From: Dyella choica
Lineage (GTDB): Bacteria > Pseudomonadota > Gammaproteobacteria > Xanthomonadales > Rhodanobacteraceae
Direction: 5' to 3'
NCBI RefSeq assembly: GCF_003977665.1
Contig: NZ_RYYV01000007.1
Coordinates: 186,001 to 250,000 of the forward strand
Length of the DNA stretch: 64,000 bases
The notes beneath the pieces are model-generated. The model did not search any database and was not told the origin of the DNA. It saw only the letters and a program-made list of their open reading frames with translations. Below, one piece after another: positions 39,960 to 48,350 of the stretch (positions are counted from its first letter, which is position 1; every line of letters starts with the position of its first letter). Both the position numbers and the translations under genes were made by a program.

Positions 39960-40645
39960 TGATGAGCGATACCAAGACCAACTGGCCCAGTTCGCTGGAC
40001 GATGGCGAACTAGACGAGCTCGACGCTTACCTGCGCGCGCACGCCCAGGAAAACGAAGGCCATCTGCTGCTCGATGGCGTGCATGGCCTGCTGAGCGCCC
40101 TGGCCGTGGGGCCCACCCAGGTGCTGCCCGAAGAGTGGCTGCCCGAAGTGCTGCACGAACCGTTTGTCGATGAAACCGAAGGCAATCGCGTGCTGGCGCT
40201 GCTGGCCAAACTGAACGATTCGATCAGCGCCGAGCTCGATGTGGATGCCTATGAACCGATTCTCGGCGAGGTCGATAGCGAAGCCGGTCCTGCGCTTTCG
40301 GCGGCCGGATGGTGCGAAGGCTTCAGTCGCGGCATCGATCTGCGCGCGTCGCTGTGGGAAAAGCGCCTGGCCGATGATCCGCCGTTGATGGAAATGCTCG
40401 GCCCGGTGATGGCCCTGGCCGTGGACGAAGGCATCCTGAGCGCCGAAGCCGAGTTCGAAAAGCTCACCGACGATGAATACGACGACTGCCTCGCGCAGCT
40501 GCCTGCAGTGCTGGCGGCGGTCAATCACTATTGGTTCGAACATCCCGCCACCGAAGCGGAAATCGATGCGCTGCATCAAGCGACCGAGGCCAGGACCGAG
40601 CAGCAGCCACCGCCGCGGCAGCGCAGCGGGCATTGGGTGCACTGA
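39956..40645 (+). CDS. UPF0149 (YgfB/YecA) family protein
   Basis: A 229-residue acidic helical protein of the UPF0149 family. Family features are LDAYLRAHAQENEGHLLLDG, the aromatic WCEGFSRGIDLR segment and the helical C-terminal half. The C-terminal end lacks the SEC-C metal-binding motif seen in some YecA proteins. The molecular function is not established. Start may be any of the three consecutive ATGs at 39956, 39959 or 39962. Translationally coupled with the xthA-like gene by a four-base overlap. Confidence 0.85.
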   Translation: MMMSDTKTNWPSSLDDGELDELDAYLRAHAQENEGHLLLDGVHGLLSALAVGPTQVLPEEWLPEVLHEPFVDETEGNRVLALLAKLNDSISAELDVDAYEPILGEVDSEAGPALSAAGWCEGFSRGIDLRASLWEKRLADDPPLMEMLGPVMALAVDEGILSAEAEFEKLTDDEYDDCLAQLPAVLAAVNHYWFEHPATEAEIDALHQATEARTEQQPPPRQRSGHWVH

Positions 40646-40652
40646 ATGGTTT

Positions 40653-40682
40653 CGTAGGCCGGGATCACCATCCCGGCCTACG
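40653..40682. repeat. REP-like palindromic element C
   Basis: A single perfect-arm palindrome CGTAGGCCGGGAT, four-base centre CACC-type loop, ATCCCGGCCTACG. It follows the UPF0149 gene stop by seven bases and may double as a transcript-end hairpin. Confidence 0.8.
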
Positions 40683-40786
40683 TCGCTACGTCCATTTCCC
40701 GAAACAGTCCGTTCTTTTCGCCCTACTTGGGCCTACACTCCGGCACGACCATCATGGGCGTCAGATTTTTCTGATGGGAGTACACC

Positions 40787-41620
40787 ATGGCCGAACGCCG
40801 CATCCTTCGCCGCATCCGCGGCAGCGATACTTCCGACGGTGCGGGCGTGAAGCTCAAGCGCATCATCGGCCAGCCAGGGCTGGACATGCTCGATCCGTTC
40901 CTGCTGCTGGACGAATTCCGCTCGGATCAAGCGGGCGACTATCTCGCCGGTTTTCCGGAGCATCCGCATCGCGGCTTCGAAACCGTCACCTACATGCTGG
41001 CCGGCCATATGCAGCATGGCGACAACCACGGCAACCGGGGTGATCTCAGACCCGGCAGCGTGCAATGGATGACCGCCGGCCGCGGCATCCTGCATTCGGA
41101 AATGCCGCAGCAGGAAAACGGCCTGATGTGGGGTTTCCAGTTGTGGGTGAATCTGCCTGCCGCGCAAAAAATGACCGAGCCCCGCTACCAAGATATTGAT
41201 CCGGAACACATTCCGGTTGTGAATCCGGTCGCCGGAGTGACGCTCAAGGTCATTGCCGGCCATTTCGGTGACGTAGCCGGTCCGGTGTCGGGAATTGTCA
41301 CCGCTCCGGTGTATCTGGACATTGCCGTGGAAGCCGGCGCGGCCATCGACGTCCCATTACCGGAATCGCATCACGCTTTTGCCTATGTTTTCGACGGCAA
41401 CGATGCCCAGGTGGCCGGCGAGAAGCTTGCTCGTAGCGAACTGGCAGTGCTGTCGCAGGGGAGCAACGTGCGTATTGCTGGCCGCGAAGGCCCCGCTCGT
41501 GTGCTTTTGGTGGCCGGTCAGCCCCTCAATGAACCGGTCGCGCGCTACGGTCCGTTCGTGATGAACACGCCGGAACAGATCCACGAGGCCATTGCCGACT
41601 TCCGCGCCGGCAAATTCTGA
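40787..41620 (+). CDS. Pirin family protein
   Basis: A 277-residue cupin-fold protein. The iron ligands of the N-terminal cupin are in FPEHPHRGFETVTYM (His59, His61) and GRGILHSEMP (His103, Glu105), the pattern of human pirin and E. coli YhhW, which has quercetinase activity. Substrate here unknown. The C-terminal cupin half has the PLNEPVARYGPFVMNT motif. Ends at a very strong terminator. Confidence 0.93.
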   Translation: MAERRILRRIRGSDTSDGAGVKLKRIIGQPGLDMLDPFLLLDEFRSDQAGDYLAGFPEHPHRGFETVTYMLAGHMQHGDNHGNRGDLRPGSVQWMTAGRGILHSEMPQQENGLMWGFQLWVNLPAAQKMTEPRYQDIDPEHIPVVNPVAGVTLKVIAGHFGDVAGPVSGIVTAPVYLDIAVEAGAAIDVPLPESHHAFAYVFDGNDAQVAGEKLARSELAVLSQGSNVRIAGREGPARVLLVAGQPLNEPVARYGPFVMNTPEQIHEAIADFRAGKF

Positions 41621-41644
41621 GAACTGCTCCACTCAAGCGAAAAC

Positions 41645-41681
41645 ATCGCCCCGCCGATAAGCCTATCGGCGGGGCGATTTG
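41645..41681 (+). terminator. Long perfect intrinsic terminator after the pirin gene
   Basis: A 15-bp perfect stem ATCGCCCCGCCGATA (41645-41659) and TATCGGCGGGGCGAT (41664-41678) with a four-base loop and TTTGCGTTT downstream. Confidence 0.9.
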
Positions 41682-41868
41682 CGTTTCGGGGCACGGACGA
41701 TGCATCAGCTTCCACGCCAGCAAGTTAAAGATTTGCTGACGAAAGGGGCTTGCGGGAACGGAATTCGCGGCGTTAAATTGACATTAATCCGGGTTTCGAC
41801 ATACGCCTGTAGAATGTCCTTCCGTAAAGTTTTTAGAAACCGTAGTTAACTAGTTGTTTTAAAAGACT

Positions 41869-42324
41869 ATGACTATCATGACTTTCACCATCTTCGTGGT
41901 TCTCGCGCTGGCCGCCGTGGCGGTGAAGCGTGTCCCGGTCGGGCAAGTCCACAGTCTTTATCGCTACGGCAAGCCGGTGCGTCTGCTGCAGCCGGGTACC
42001 CACGTGGTGCTGCCCCTGCTCGACCGCGTCGGCCATCGGATCGATCTCGGTGGTCGCCTGCTGCGTTTCGATGCCTCCTTTGCCGAAGCCATCCCCGTGC
42101 AAGGCACGATCTACTGGCAGGTGCTGGAACCCGAGCGCGTCGATGCGGTGATCGAAACGGCCGATCAGCTCATCCGTAGCGGCGTGGAGCAGGCGCTGCA
42201 AACCGAAACAGAAGCCGGCCAGCAGCGCCGCGAAGTCGCTACCCGCCTCAAGAGCAACCTCAACCAGCAGCTGCGCGCGCGCGGCGTGATGGTCACCCGC
42301 GTGGAACTGGACGCGGCGGCCTAA
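41869..42324 (+). CDS. Short SPFH/Band-7-like membrane protein
   Basis: A 151-residue protein (or 148 from the ATG at 41878). One N-terminal membrane helix (MTFTIFVVLALAAVAVKRVP) is followed by a compact SPFH-like domain: VPVGQVHSLYRYGKPVRLL, LPLLDRVGHRIDLGGRLL and RSGVEQALQTETEAGQ. It ends soon after the domain, without the long coiled coil of stomatin or HflK/HflC. It may scaffold membrane microdomains. A conserved short form and a truncated gene both remain possible; codon use is regular and a terminator follows, which favours the former. Confidence 0.7.
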   Translation: MTIMTFTIFVVLALAAVAVKRVPVGQVHSLYRYGKPVRLLQPGTHVVLPLLDRVGHRIDLGGRLLRFDASFAEAIPVQGTIYWQVLEPERVDAVIETADQLIRSGVEQALQTETEAGQQRREVATRLKSNLNQQLRARGVMVTRVELDAAA

Positions 42325-42383
42325 GCTAAACCGATCCGGCCAGGTTGCCCAAGAAGCGCCGGCCCAGGGGAATCTGAAAGCTT

Positions 42384-42409
42384 GACCCGCTGCGGCGGGT
42401 CTTCTTTTA
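42384..42409 (+). terminator. Intrinsic terminator after the SPFH gene
   Basis: Seven-base-pair stem GACCCGC / GCGGGTC with a TGCG loop, followed by TTCTTTTA. Confidence 0.8.
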
Positions 42410-42461
42410 TCCGAAATTCAAAGGGATACTGCGCGGCCTCCCCGCATCCCAAGGCATCGCG

Positions 42462-43100
42462 ATGACCGACCGCTCCGCCCTGCAAATCCAGCTCGAACAG
42501 GGCATTGCCGCGCTAGGTTTGGCCCTGCCGGCCGATGCCGTGCCGCGCCTGCTCGACTACCTCGCCCTGCTGGAGCGCTGGAACGCGGCCTACAACCTCA
42601 CCGCAATCCGCAATCCGGCCGAGATGGTGACGCGGCATCTGCTCGATTCCCTGGCCATCCTGCCCCACGTGCGGGGCGAAACCCTGGCCGACCTCGGTAC
42701 CGGTCCTGGCCTGCCGGGAATTCCGCTGGCAATTGCCGCGCCGGGCCGGCAACTGCTATTGGTGGATTCGAACGGCAAGAAGGTGCGCTTTCTGCGCGAA
42801 GCCATTCGTGCGCTGAAATTGGAAGGCGTGCGCGCCCTGCAATCGCGCGTGGAAGAGGTGGAAGGCCGTTTCGATTGCATTACCGCGCGCGCCTTCGCCA
42901 GCCTGGCGGACATGCTGGCCTGGGGTGGACATCTGCTGGCGCCGGGCGGGGTGTGGCTGGCGATGAAGGGCAAGACGCCGGACGAAGAGCTTGCCGGCAT
43001 TCCCCCTGCCTTTGCCCTGCGCGGCGTCCACGCGCTGACCGTACCGGGACTGGGGGCGGCGGAGCGTCATCTGGTCGTCCTGGAGCGTGCAAAAGCCTAA
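42462..43100 (+). CDS. rsmG: 16S rRNA (guanine527-N7)-methyltransferase RsmG
   Basis: A 212-residue Rossmann-fold methyltransferase that modifies G527 of 16S rRNA. Family marks are ERWNAAYNLTAIRNPAEMVTRHLLDSL, quoted here as WNAAYNLTAIRNP and RHLLDSL, the SAM motif DLGTGPGLPGIPLA (78-90) and DSNGKKVRFLREA. Loss of this modification gives low-level streptomycin resistance in other bacteria. It lies before parA-parB as in many bacteria. Its stop codon sits at the first base of a long hairpin. Confidence 0.96.
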   Translation: MTDRSALQIQLEQGIAALGLALPADAVPRLLDYLALLERWNAAYNLTAIRNPAEMVTRHLLDSLAILPHVRGETLADLGTGPGLPGIPLAIAAPGRQLLLVDSNGKKVRFLREAIRALKLEGVRALQSRVEEVEGRFDCITARAFASLADMLAWGGHLLAPGGVWLAMKGKTPDEELAGIPPAFALRGVHALTVPGLGAAERHLVVLERAKA

Positions 43101-43165
43101 AGGAGCCTCTGAGCCCTTCCTACAGTGCGGTGACGGACACGCAGGAAGGGCTCAGAGGCTCCTTT
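43099..43165. repeat. Long palindromic element R1 between rsmG and parA
   Basis: Perfect 23-bp arms, AAAGGAGCCTCTGAGCCCTT-CCT at 43099-43121 and its complement at 43143-43165, with a 21-base loop containing ACAGTGCGG and TGACGG. It starts on the last bases of the rsmG stop codon. It shares its consensus with R2 and R3 at 48.3 and 50.3 kb. It may also end rsmG transcripts. Confidence 0.85.
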
Positions 43166-43239
43166 CATCAGGCCTTGCCGCCCCCTTCCTGCTAATCTAG
43201 CCGTCCTTTTCGAACCCCATCCACGGTACCGGACGAGAC

Positions 43240-44091
43240 ATGGCCCGTATCATCGCTGTCGCCAACCAGAAAGGTGGCGTCGGCAAGACCACTACCGCTG
43301 TCAATCTCGCCGCGGCGCTCGCTGCGGCGAAGCGCAAAGTGCTGCTGGTCGATCTCGACCCGCAGGGCAACGCGACCATGGCATCGGGCGTGGACAAGCA
43401 TGAAGCCTCGCCCAGCGGCTGCGAAGTGCTGCTGGCCGAAGCGGCGATCGAGCAGGCCATCGTCACCACCGAAGCGCATTACGACTTACTGCCGGGCAAC
43501 GGCGATCTGACCGCCGCCGAGTTGAAGCTGATGGACGCGCTGGCGCGCGAGAACCGGCTCAAGGAGCAGCTGGCGAAAGTCGACGGCAAGTACGACATCG
43601 TCCTGATCGACTGCCCGCCCACCCTGCATCTGCTCACCGTCAACGCGCTTACTGCGGCAACCAGCCTGCTGATCCCGGTGCAGTGCGAATACTTTGCGCT
43701 GGAAGGTCTTTCCAGTTTGCTCGACACGGTCAAAGCCGTGCGCCAGCACCTGAATCCGCAGCTGGAAATCGAAGGCCTGCTGCGCACCATGTACGATGTG
43801 CGCAACAACCTCGGCAACGAAGTTTCCGCGCAGCTCACCCAGCATTTCGGCGATAAGGTGCTGCGTTCGATCATTCCGCGCAACGTGCGCCTCGCCGAGG
43901 CGCCCAGCCATGGCCAGCCGATCCATCTCTACGACCGCAGTTCGCGTGGTGCGATCGCCTACATCGGCCTGGCCGGCGAAATCATTCGTCGCGAACGCGG
44001 CTCGCAGGCGGCGGTGGCGGCACTGCACGCCATGCACGGCGACTCCCCCGAGGAGTCGGTCGAGGCCTCGGCCCACCTGGATCAGGAGTAA
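43240..44091 (+). CDS. parA: Chromosome-partitioning ATPase ParA (Soj)
   Basis: A 283-residue deviant Walker ATPase. It starts ARIIAVANQKGGVGKTTTAV with Walker A KGGVGKTT (11-18), then LLVDLDPQGNATM and DIVLIDCPP, the usual ParA layout. It forms the DNA-bound gradient that moves ParB-parS complexes. The C-terminal 20 residues are acidic and not conserved. ParB follows nine bases after its stop. The parS targets are in recF at 24.2 and 24.8 kb. Confidence 0.96.
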   Translation: MARIIAVANQKGGVGKTTTAVNLAAALAAAKRKVLLVDLDPQGNATMASGVDKHEASPSGCEVLLAEAAIEQAIVTTEAHYDLLPGNGDLTAAELKLMDALARENRLKEQLAKVDGKYDIVLIDCPPTLHLLTVNALTAATSLLIPVQCEYFALEGLSSLLDTVKAVRQHLNPQLEIEGLLRTMYDVRNNLGNEVSAQLTQHFGDKVLRSIIPRNVRLAEAPSHGQPIHLYDRSSRGAIAYIGLAGEIIRRERGSQAAVAALHAMHGDSPEESVEASAHLDQE

Positions 44092-44100
44092 CACGCAAGC

Positions 44101-44979
44101 ATGTCTGCCGCGAAGAAACGTGGATTGGGGCGCGGGCTCGACGCCCTGCTTGGCGGCGGCGAGACCGGCGCACCCTCGGTGATCGAGCAGGAAGGCGAAC
44201 TGCGCGCGCTGCCCATCCAGTACATCCAGCCCGGCAAATACCAGCCGCGCCGTCACTGGAACGACGAAGCGCTGGACGAACTGGCCGCCTCGATTCGCGC
44301 GCAGGGCCTGATCCAACCGGTGGTGGTGCGCGCGCTCGGCAAGAACAGCTACGAGCTGATCGCCGGCGAGCGTCGCTGGCGCGCTGCGCAACGGGCGCAG
44401 CTCAGCGAGATTCCCGCGCTGGTGAAGGACGTGCCCGAAGTCGCCGTGCCGGCGATGGCGCTGATCGAAAACATCCAGCGCCAGGACCTCACGCCGCTGG
44501 AAGAGGCCGACGCGATCAAGCGCCTGATCGACGATTTCGATCTCACGCACCAGCAGGCTGCCGACGCCGTGGGCCGTTCGCGCGCTGCAGTTTCCAACAT
44601 GCTGCGCCTGATCGACCTGCCGGCGTCGATCAAGCGACTGCTGGACGACGGCAAGCTGGAAATGGGGCATGCCCGCTGCCTGCTCACCCTGCCCGAATAC
44701 CAGGCCGAGTCGCTGGCATTGGAAGCGGCGCGCCACAGCTGGAGCGTGCGCGAACTCGAAGACGCCGCCCGCAAGGCGCAGACCGCGCCCAAGGGCAAGG
44801 CCAAGAGTGCGCCGGCGCGCGATCCGAACATCGACGCGCTGGAGCGCGAACTGGGCGAACGCTTTGCCACCAAGGTGGAAGTGGCGCACGGCCGCGGCGG
44901 CCGCGGCAAGCTGGTGATCCATTACCACAGCAATGACGAGCTGGATGGAATTCTTTCCAAAATCAAGCGAGAGGGGTGA
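44101..44979 (+). CDS. parB: Chromosome-partitioning protein ParB (Spo0J)
   Basis: A 292-residue CTPase and parS-binding clamp. The N-terminal ParA-activating peptide is AAKKRGLGRGLDALLGG. The CTP-binding domain has PIQYIQPGKYQPRRHW and ELIAGERRWRAAQ, and the HTH follows (DLTHQQAADAVGRSRAAVSN, then MLRLIDLP). A basic linker leads to the C-terminal dimer domain that ends DELDGILSKIKR. Complete and of normal length. Confidence 0.96.
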   Translation: MSAAKKRGLGRGLDALLGGGETGAPSVIEQEGELRALPIQYIQPGKYQPRRHWNDEALDELAASIRAQGLIQPVVVRALGKNSYELIAGERRWRAAQRAQLSEIPALVKDVPEVAVPAMALIENIQRQDLTPLEEADAIKRLIDDFDLTHQQAADAVGRSRAAVSNMLRLIDLPASIKRLLDDGKLEMGHARCLLTLPEYQAESLALEAARHSWSVRELEDAARKAQTAPKGKAKSAPARDPNIDALERELGERFATKVEVAHGRGGRGKLVIHYHSNDELDGILSKIKREG

Positions 44980-45080
44980 GACGTAAGCACCGAGAGGAAG
45001 CCTGTTCATCGCCCCTCTCGCCGTTCTCTTTAGCTTTCCCTCAAAACCCGCTCCTCTTCAATCACTCCTGGTTTCAAGTC

Positions 45081-45797
45081 ATGCCGCAACTTTCCGTCGT
45101 CGTGCCCGTCTTCAACGAACGCGACAACATTCCCCCTCTGCTGGCCGAAATCGCTGCTGCCTTGCGTGGCAAGGTGGATTTCGAGATCGTGTACGTCGAC
45201 GACGATTCCAGCGACGACAGCCGCGCGATCCTGCAGGCGCAGAAGGCCAGCTACCCGGAGCTGCGCGTGCTGCACCACGTTACGCGCAGCGGCCAGAGCA
45301 CGGCGGTATGGAACGGCGTGCATGCCGCGCATTCCCCGTGGGTGGCCACGCTCGACGGCGATGGCCAGAACGATCCGGCCGACATTCCCAAGCTGCTGGC
45401 GGCGCGCGATACGGCCGGGCGGAACGTAAAACTGCTCGCCGGCTGGCGTACTACGCGGCGCGACAGTTTCAATAAACGCATCTCCTCCAAGATCGCCAAT
45501 GCCGTGCGCTCGCGCATGCTGCGCGATGCGACGCCGGACACGGGTTGCGGCCTGAAGCTGTTCGAGCGCGAGGTCTTCCTGCGCCTGCCGTACTTCGATC
45601 ACATGCACCGCTACCTGCCGGCCCTGGTTAAGCGCGCCGGCTTCGACAGCCAGAGCGTGCCGGTCGGACATCGCCCGCGCACGGCCGGCAAATCCAAGTA
45701 CGGCATGCTCGATCGCCTGTGGGTTGGCATTGCCGACCTGCGCGGCGTCGCCTGGCTGATGCGCCGGGCGAAGGTCACAAGAGTCCAAGAGCTTTAA
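45081..45797 (+). CDS. Family 2 glycosyltransferase (dolichyl-phosphate-mannose-synthase-like)
   Basis: A 238-residue inverting GT-A glycosyltransferase. It begins PQLSVVVPVFNERDNIPPLL, with the nucleotide-binding YVDDDSSDDS (about 39-47) and the metal-binding LDGDGQNDPADIP (91-103). There are no strong C-terminal membrane helices, unlike longer DPM/ArnC proteins. It probably transfers a sugar to polyprenyl phosphate. ATG 45081 is chosen since the in-frame extension into parB has no family match. Confidence 0.85.
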   Translation: MPQLSVVVPVFNERDNIPPLLAEIAAALRGKVDFEIVYVDDDSSDDSRAILQAQKASYPELRVLHHVTRSGQSTAVWNGVHAAHSPWVATLDGDGQNDPADIPKLLAARDTAGRNVKLLAGWRTTRRDSFNKRISSKIANAVRSRMLRDATPDTGCGLKLFEREVFLRLPYFDHMHRYLPALVKRAGFDSQSVPVGHRPRTAGKSKYGMLDRLWVGIADLRGVAWLMRRAKVTRVQEL

Positions 45798-45868
45798 GAA
45801 CCGGATCACATTCTGGGAATAGCGCCGGCGTATGCTTGACTGACGTGGCACCCCTCGGGAGGGTATCC

Positions 45869-46237
45869 GTGAGCATCGCCGTCAAACGTGTCTATGAACC
45901 CATCGACAAGTCGGATGGTTATCGCGTGCTGGTGGACCGTATCTGGCCACGCGGCCTGAAAAAGGAAGACGCCGCGCTGGATTTATGGGCGAAGGAACTG
46001 GCTCCCAGCACGGCCCTGCGCAAGTGGTTCGGCCATGATCCGGCATGCTGGGAGTCCTTTCGCCATCGCTACGCCAGCGAGCTCGACTCGCACAAGTTGT
46101 TCTGGCAGAAGTTGGTGACGCGTGCGGAGCGCCATCAGGTGACCCTGCTGTTTGGCGCGAAGGATGAAGATCACAACCAGGCGGTGGCGCTGAAGATGTA
46201 TCTGGACAATTGGATGAAAGTGAACGGACTGCGCTGA
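45869..46237 (+). CDS. DUF488 family protein
   Basis: A 122-residue protein of the DUF488 family (YeaO type). Landmarks: GYRVLVDRIWPRGLKKEDA, LWAKELAPSTALRKWFGHDP and VTLLFGAKDEDHNQA. Biochemical role unknown. The GTG at 45869 is chosen, as the longer frame overlaps the glycosyltransferase gene. It converges on the patatin gene with a 25-bp gap. Confidence 0.85.
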   Translation: MSIAVKRVYEPIDKSDGYRVLVDRIWPRGLKKEDAALDLWAKELAPSTALRKWFGHDPACWESFRHRYASELDSHKLFWQKLVTRAERHQVTLLFGAKDEDHNQAVALKMYLDNWMKVNGLR

Positions 46238-46262
46238 TGCATGTTGAGGGTCTGTACCCCAC

Positions 46263-47204
46263 CTACCGCGGCGGCGGACGCCACGCCTTCAAGGCCATGC
46301 GCATCCTGTCCCGCCCCAGTTCGATCAGCTCCCGCGCGCGATAGAACTCATACGCGCTCGACACATTGCGCGCCAGCTGCACCACCAGATCCGGCTGGTA
46401 CGCCGCCAGTCGCAGGCGCGACAGATTGGCCTGCATCAGGTCCATCGATTGCCCGAGCAGTTCCAGCGCGCCCGGCTCGCGTGGCTTGCCCGATTCCGTC
46501 GCCTTCGGGTCGGCAGAGGGCCGCAACCGCTCCCACAGGCGGCCGATGCCGCCCTTGGGTTTGCCGTTGCCGGCGGAATTCTCCAGCGGCAACGTCGCGT
46601 CGGCCGGCCCGTCGATGCTTACCGCCATCAGGTAATCGGCCGGCTTGCCGATCAGCGGCGTGACCGGCACCGGATTGAGCAGGGCGCCGTCCACCAGCAG
46701 GCGTCCGTCGACGGTATGCGGGCGGAACAGCGTGGGAATGGCGATCGACGCACGCACCGCATCGAACAGCGAACCTCGTGCCAGCCACACTTCGCGCTCG
46801 CGTTCGAGATCGGTGGCGACCGCGGTAAAGGCGATCGGCAAATCTTCAATGCGCACATCGCCGATCAGCTCGAGCATGGTGCCGATGATTTTCTCGCCCT
46901 TGATCAGGCCGCCGCCGGCAAAAGAAAACGACCAGTCCACCAGCTTCAGCACATCGAACTTGTCCAGCGTGCAAACCCAGTCGCGATAGATGTCCAGCTT
47001 GCCGGCCGCATGGATGCCGCCGATCATTGCGCCCATCGAGCAGCCGGCGATGGCGACGATGTTGAAGCCCTGCGCCTGAAGTTCCTCGATGGCGCCGATA
47101 TGCGCCAGGCCTTTTGCGCCCCCCGCACCCAGCGCCAGGGCGACGCTAGGCTTGCGCGGAGTGTCGTTGTTGCCGGCGGGCGGTCGGATCTCGGTGGACG
47201 GCAT
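46263..47204 (-). CDS. Patatin-like phospholipase (RssA family)
   Basis: A 313-residue patatin-domain lipid hydrolase. The oxyanion loop is GAGGAKGLAHIG (27-38), the nucleophile elbow GCSMG (Ser56), and the second dyad member is Asp172 in LLVDGALLNPVPV, so the Ser-Asp dyad is intact. The C-terminal 100 residues are helical and unrelated to signal peptides; it is probably cytosolic, like RssA/YchK. It could hydrolyse phospholipid or lysophospholipid. The ATG at 47204 is chosen because upstream sequence runs into the divergent-side regulator gene. Confidence 0.9.
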   Translation of the reverse strand: MPSTEIRPPAGNNDTPRKPSVALALGAGGAKGLAHIGAIEELQAQGFNIVAIAGCSMGAMIGGIHAAGKLDIYRDWVCTLDKFDVLKLVDWSFSFAGGGLIKGEKIIGTMLELIGDVRIEDLPIAFTAVATDLEREREVWLARGSLFDAVRASIAIPTLFRPHTVDGRLLVDGALLNPVPVTPLIGKPADYLMAVSIDGPADATLPLENSAGNGKPKGGIGRLWERLRPSADPKATESGKPREPGALELLGQSMDLMQANLSRLRLAAYQPDLVVQLARNVSSAYEFYRARELIELGRDRMRMALKAWRPPPR

Positions 47205-47230
47205 GACTGGCGCGATATCGAAGTATCGAT

Positions 47231-48202
47231 TTATTGGTAGCCGGTCAGCGCGAGCTGCAGCATGATCTTCATTTCCTCGCGCAAAGGCAGCGGCGCGGCG
47301 ATCTCCGCATCCGGTCCGTATTTCAAGACATCCATCAGCAACTCGCGCGAATTGGAATAAGGCAGCTGCAGCTCGTAGCGCCCATCCGGCAGCCACGTAC
47401 CCTTCTGCTGCGAATGCCAATGCTCGTCGGCCACCCAGCGCGCGGCGTGCGCCGAAAAGCGAATGGTGGCCCAGGCTTTCGGCTTGCCGGCGAAGATGCC
47501 ATAGCTGGAAGCGAGCAGATCGTTGAGCTCGTTTTCGGCGACGTTGTTGGCGCCTCCTTCCAGCGCATGCGGATCGGCTATGCGATCCACCGCGAAGCTG
47601 CGCAACGCCTCCCGGTCGTGATCCCAGGCGTCCAGATACCAGTTGTCGCGATAGTGCGTCAGCCGCTGCGGCGATACCGTGCGCTTGCTTTCGTTGTTGG
47701 TGGTGCGCGCGCGATAGAGGAAACGCAGCTGCTTGCGGTCCAGCACCGCGCCGGCAGTGATGCGGAACACCTGCTGGTCCAGCTTGCGTTCGCCCCAGGG
47801 AATCACACGGATGCGCTCCACCGGCAAGGCCTTGCCGCTGGCGCGATCGGACAGCAGATGCTCGATGCGCGCCTTGAACGGCGCCAGTGCGCCGGCCAGC
47901 ACGCCCGGCCCGCTGCGGCCGATCAACTCGTTCAAGGCCAGCAAGGCCGCCAGCTCATCCGAGGTGAGCCACAAGCCCGGCAGTTCGAACCGCTGGCCTT
48001 CGGTGGCTTCATAGCGGAACGCGGCATGTTCGCCGCCCGCACTCTCGATCGGGGCGCCCAGTGCGTCGCGCAGGAAGGCGATATCCCGGTAAAGGGTGGC
48101 GCGCGAGCATTCAAGCTCGTCCATCAGCCGGGGCAGCGGCACCGGGTAATGGGCCGATTTCAACAGACGGTGCAGGGTGAGAATGCGCTCGTAGCGATCC
48201 AT
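47231..48202 (-). CDS. WYL-domain transcriptional regulator (YafY/DeoR-type)
   Basis: A 323-residue regulator. The N-terminal winged HTH is ILTLHRLLKSAHYPVPLPRL followed by MDELECSRATLYRDIAFLRD. The WYL domain (about residues 140-215) has KQLRFLYRARTTN and DNWYLDAWDHDREALRSFAV. The C-terminal WCX part ends the protein. WYL proteins sense nucleic-acid or nucleotide ligands and often regulate DNA repair or defence genes. Its target here is unknown; the patatin gene directly follows it on the same strand with a 26-bp gap. Confidence 0.9.
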   Translation of the reverse strand: MDRYERILTLHRLLKSAHYPVPLPRLMDELECSRATLYRDIAFLRDALGAPIESAGGEHAAFRYEATEGQRFELPGLWLTSDELAALLALNELIGRSGPGVLAGALAPFKARIEHLLSDRASGKALPVERIRVIPWGERKLDQQVFRITAGAVLDRKQLRFLYRARTTNNESKRTVSPQRLTHYRDNWYLDAWDHDREALRSFAVDRIADPHALEGGANNVAENELNDLLASSYGIFAGKPKAWATIRFSAHAARWVADEHWHSQQKGTWLPDGRYELQLPYSNSRELLMDVLKYGPDAEIAAPLPLREEMKIMLQLALTGYQ

Positions 48203-48264
48203 GTCGACATTCAGCAGGGGGTTTTGTGTAGCATGGAGATGCTACGTGACGCCCGCAAGCGTCA

Positions 48265-48328
48265 GGGAGCTCCGAACTGTTCCTACGTCGCCGGAAGGAC
48301 GGGCACGTAGGAAGAGATCAAAGGCTCC
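48265..48328. repeat. Palindromic element R2 upstream of the eight-helix membrane protein
   Basis: An imperfect hairpin with a perfect inner 9-bp stem TTCCTACGT (48280-48288) / ACGTAGGAA (48305-48313) and outer GGAGC / GCTCC arms. The right half reads GGACGGGCACGTAGGAAGAG then ATCAAAGGCTCC, close to R1 and R3. Confidence 0.7.
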
Positions 48329-48350
48329 GCAAGGACTTTCCCCGGTCCAC

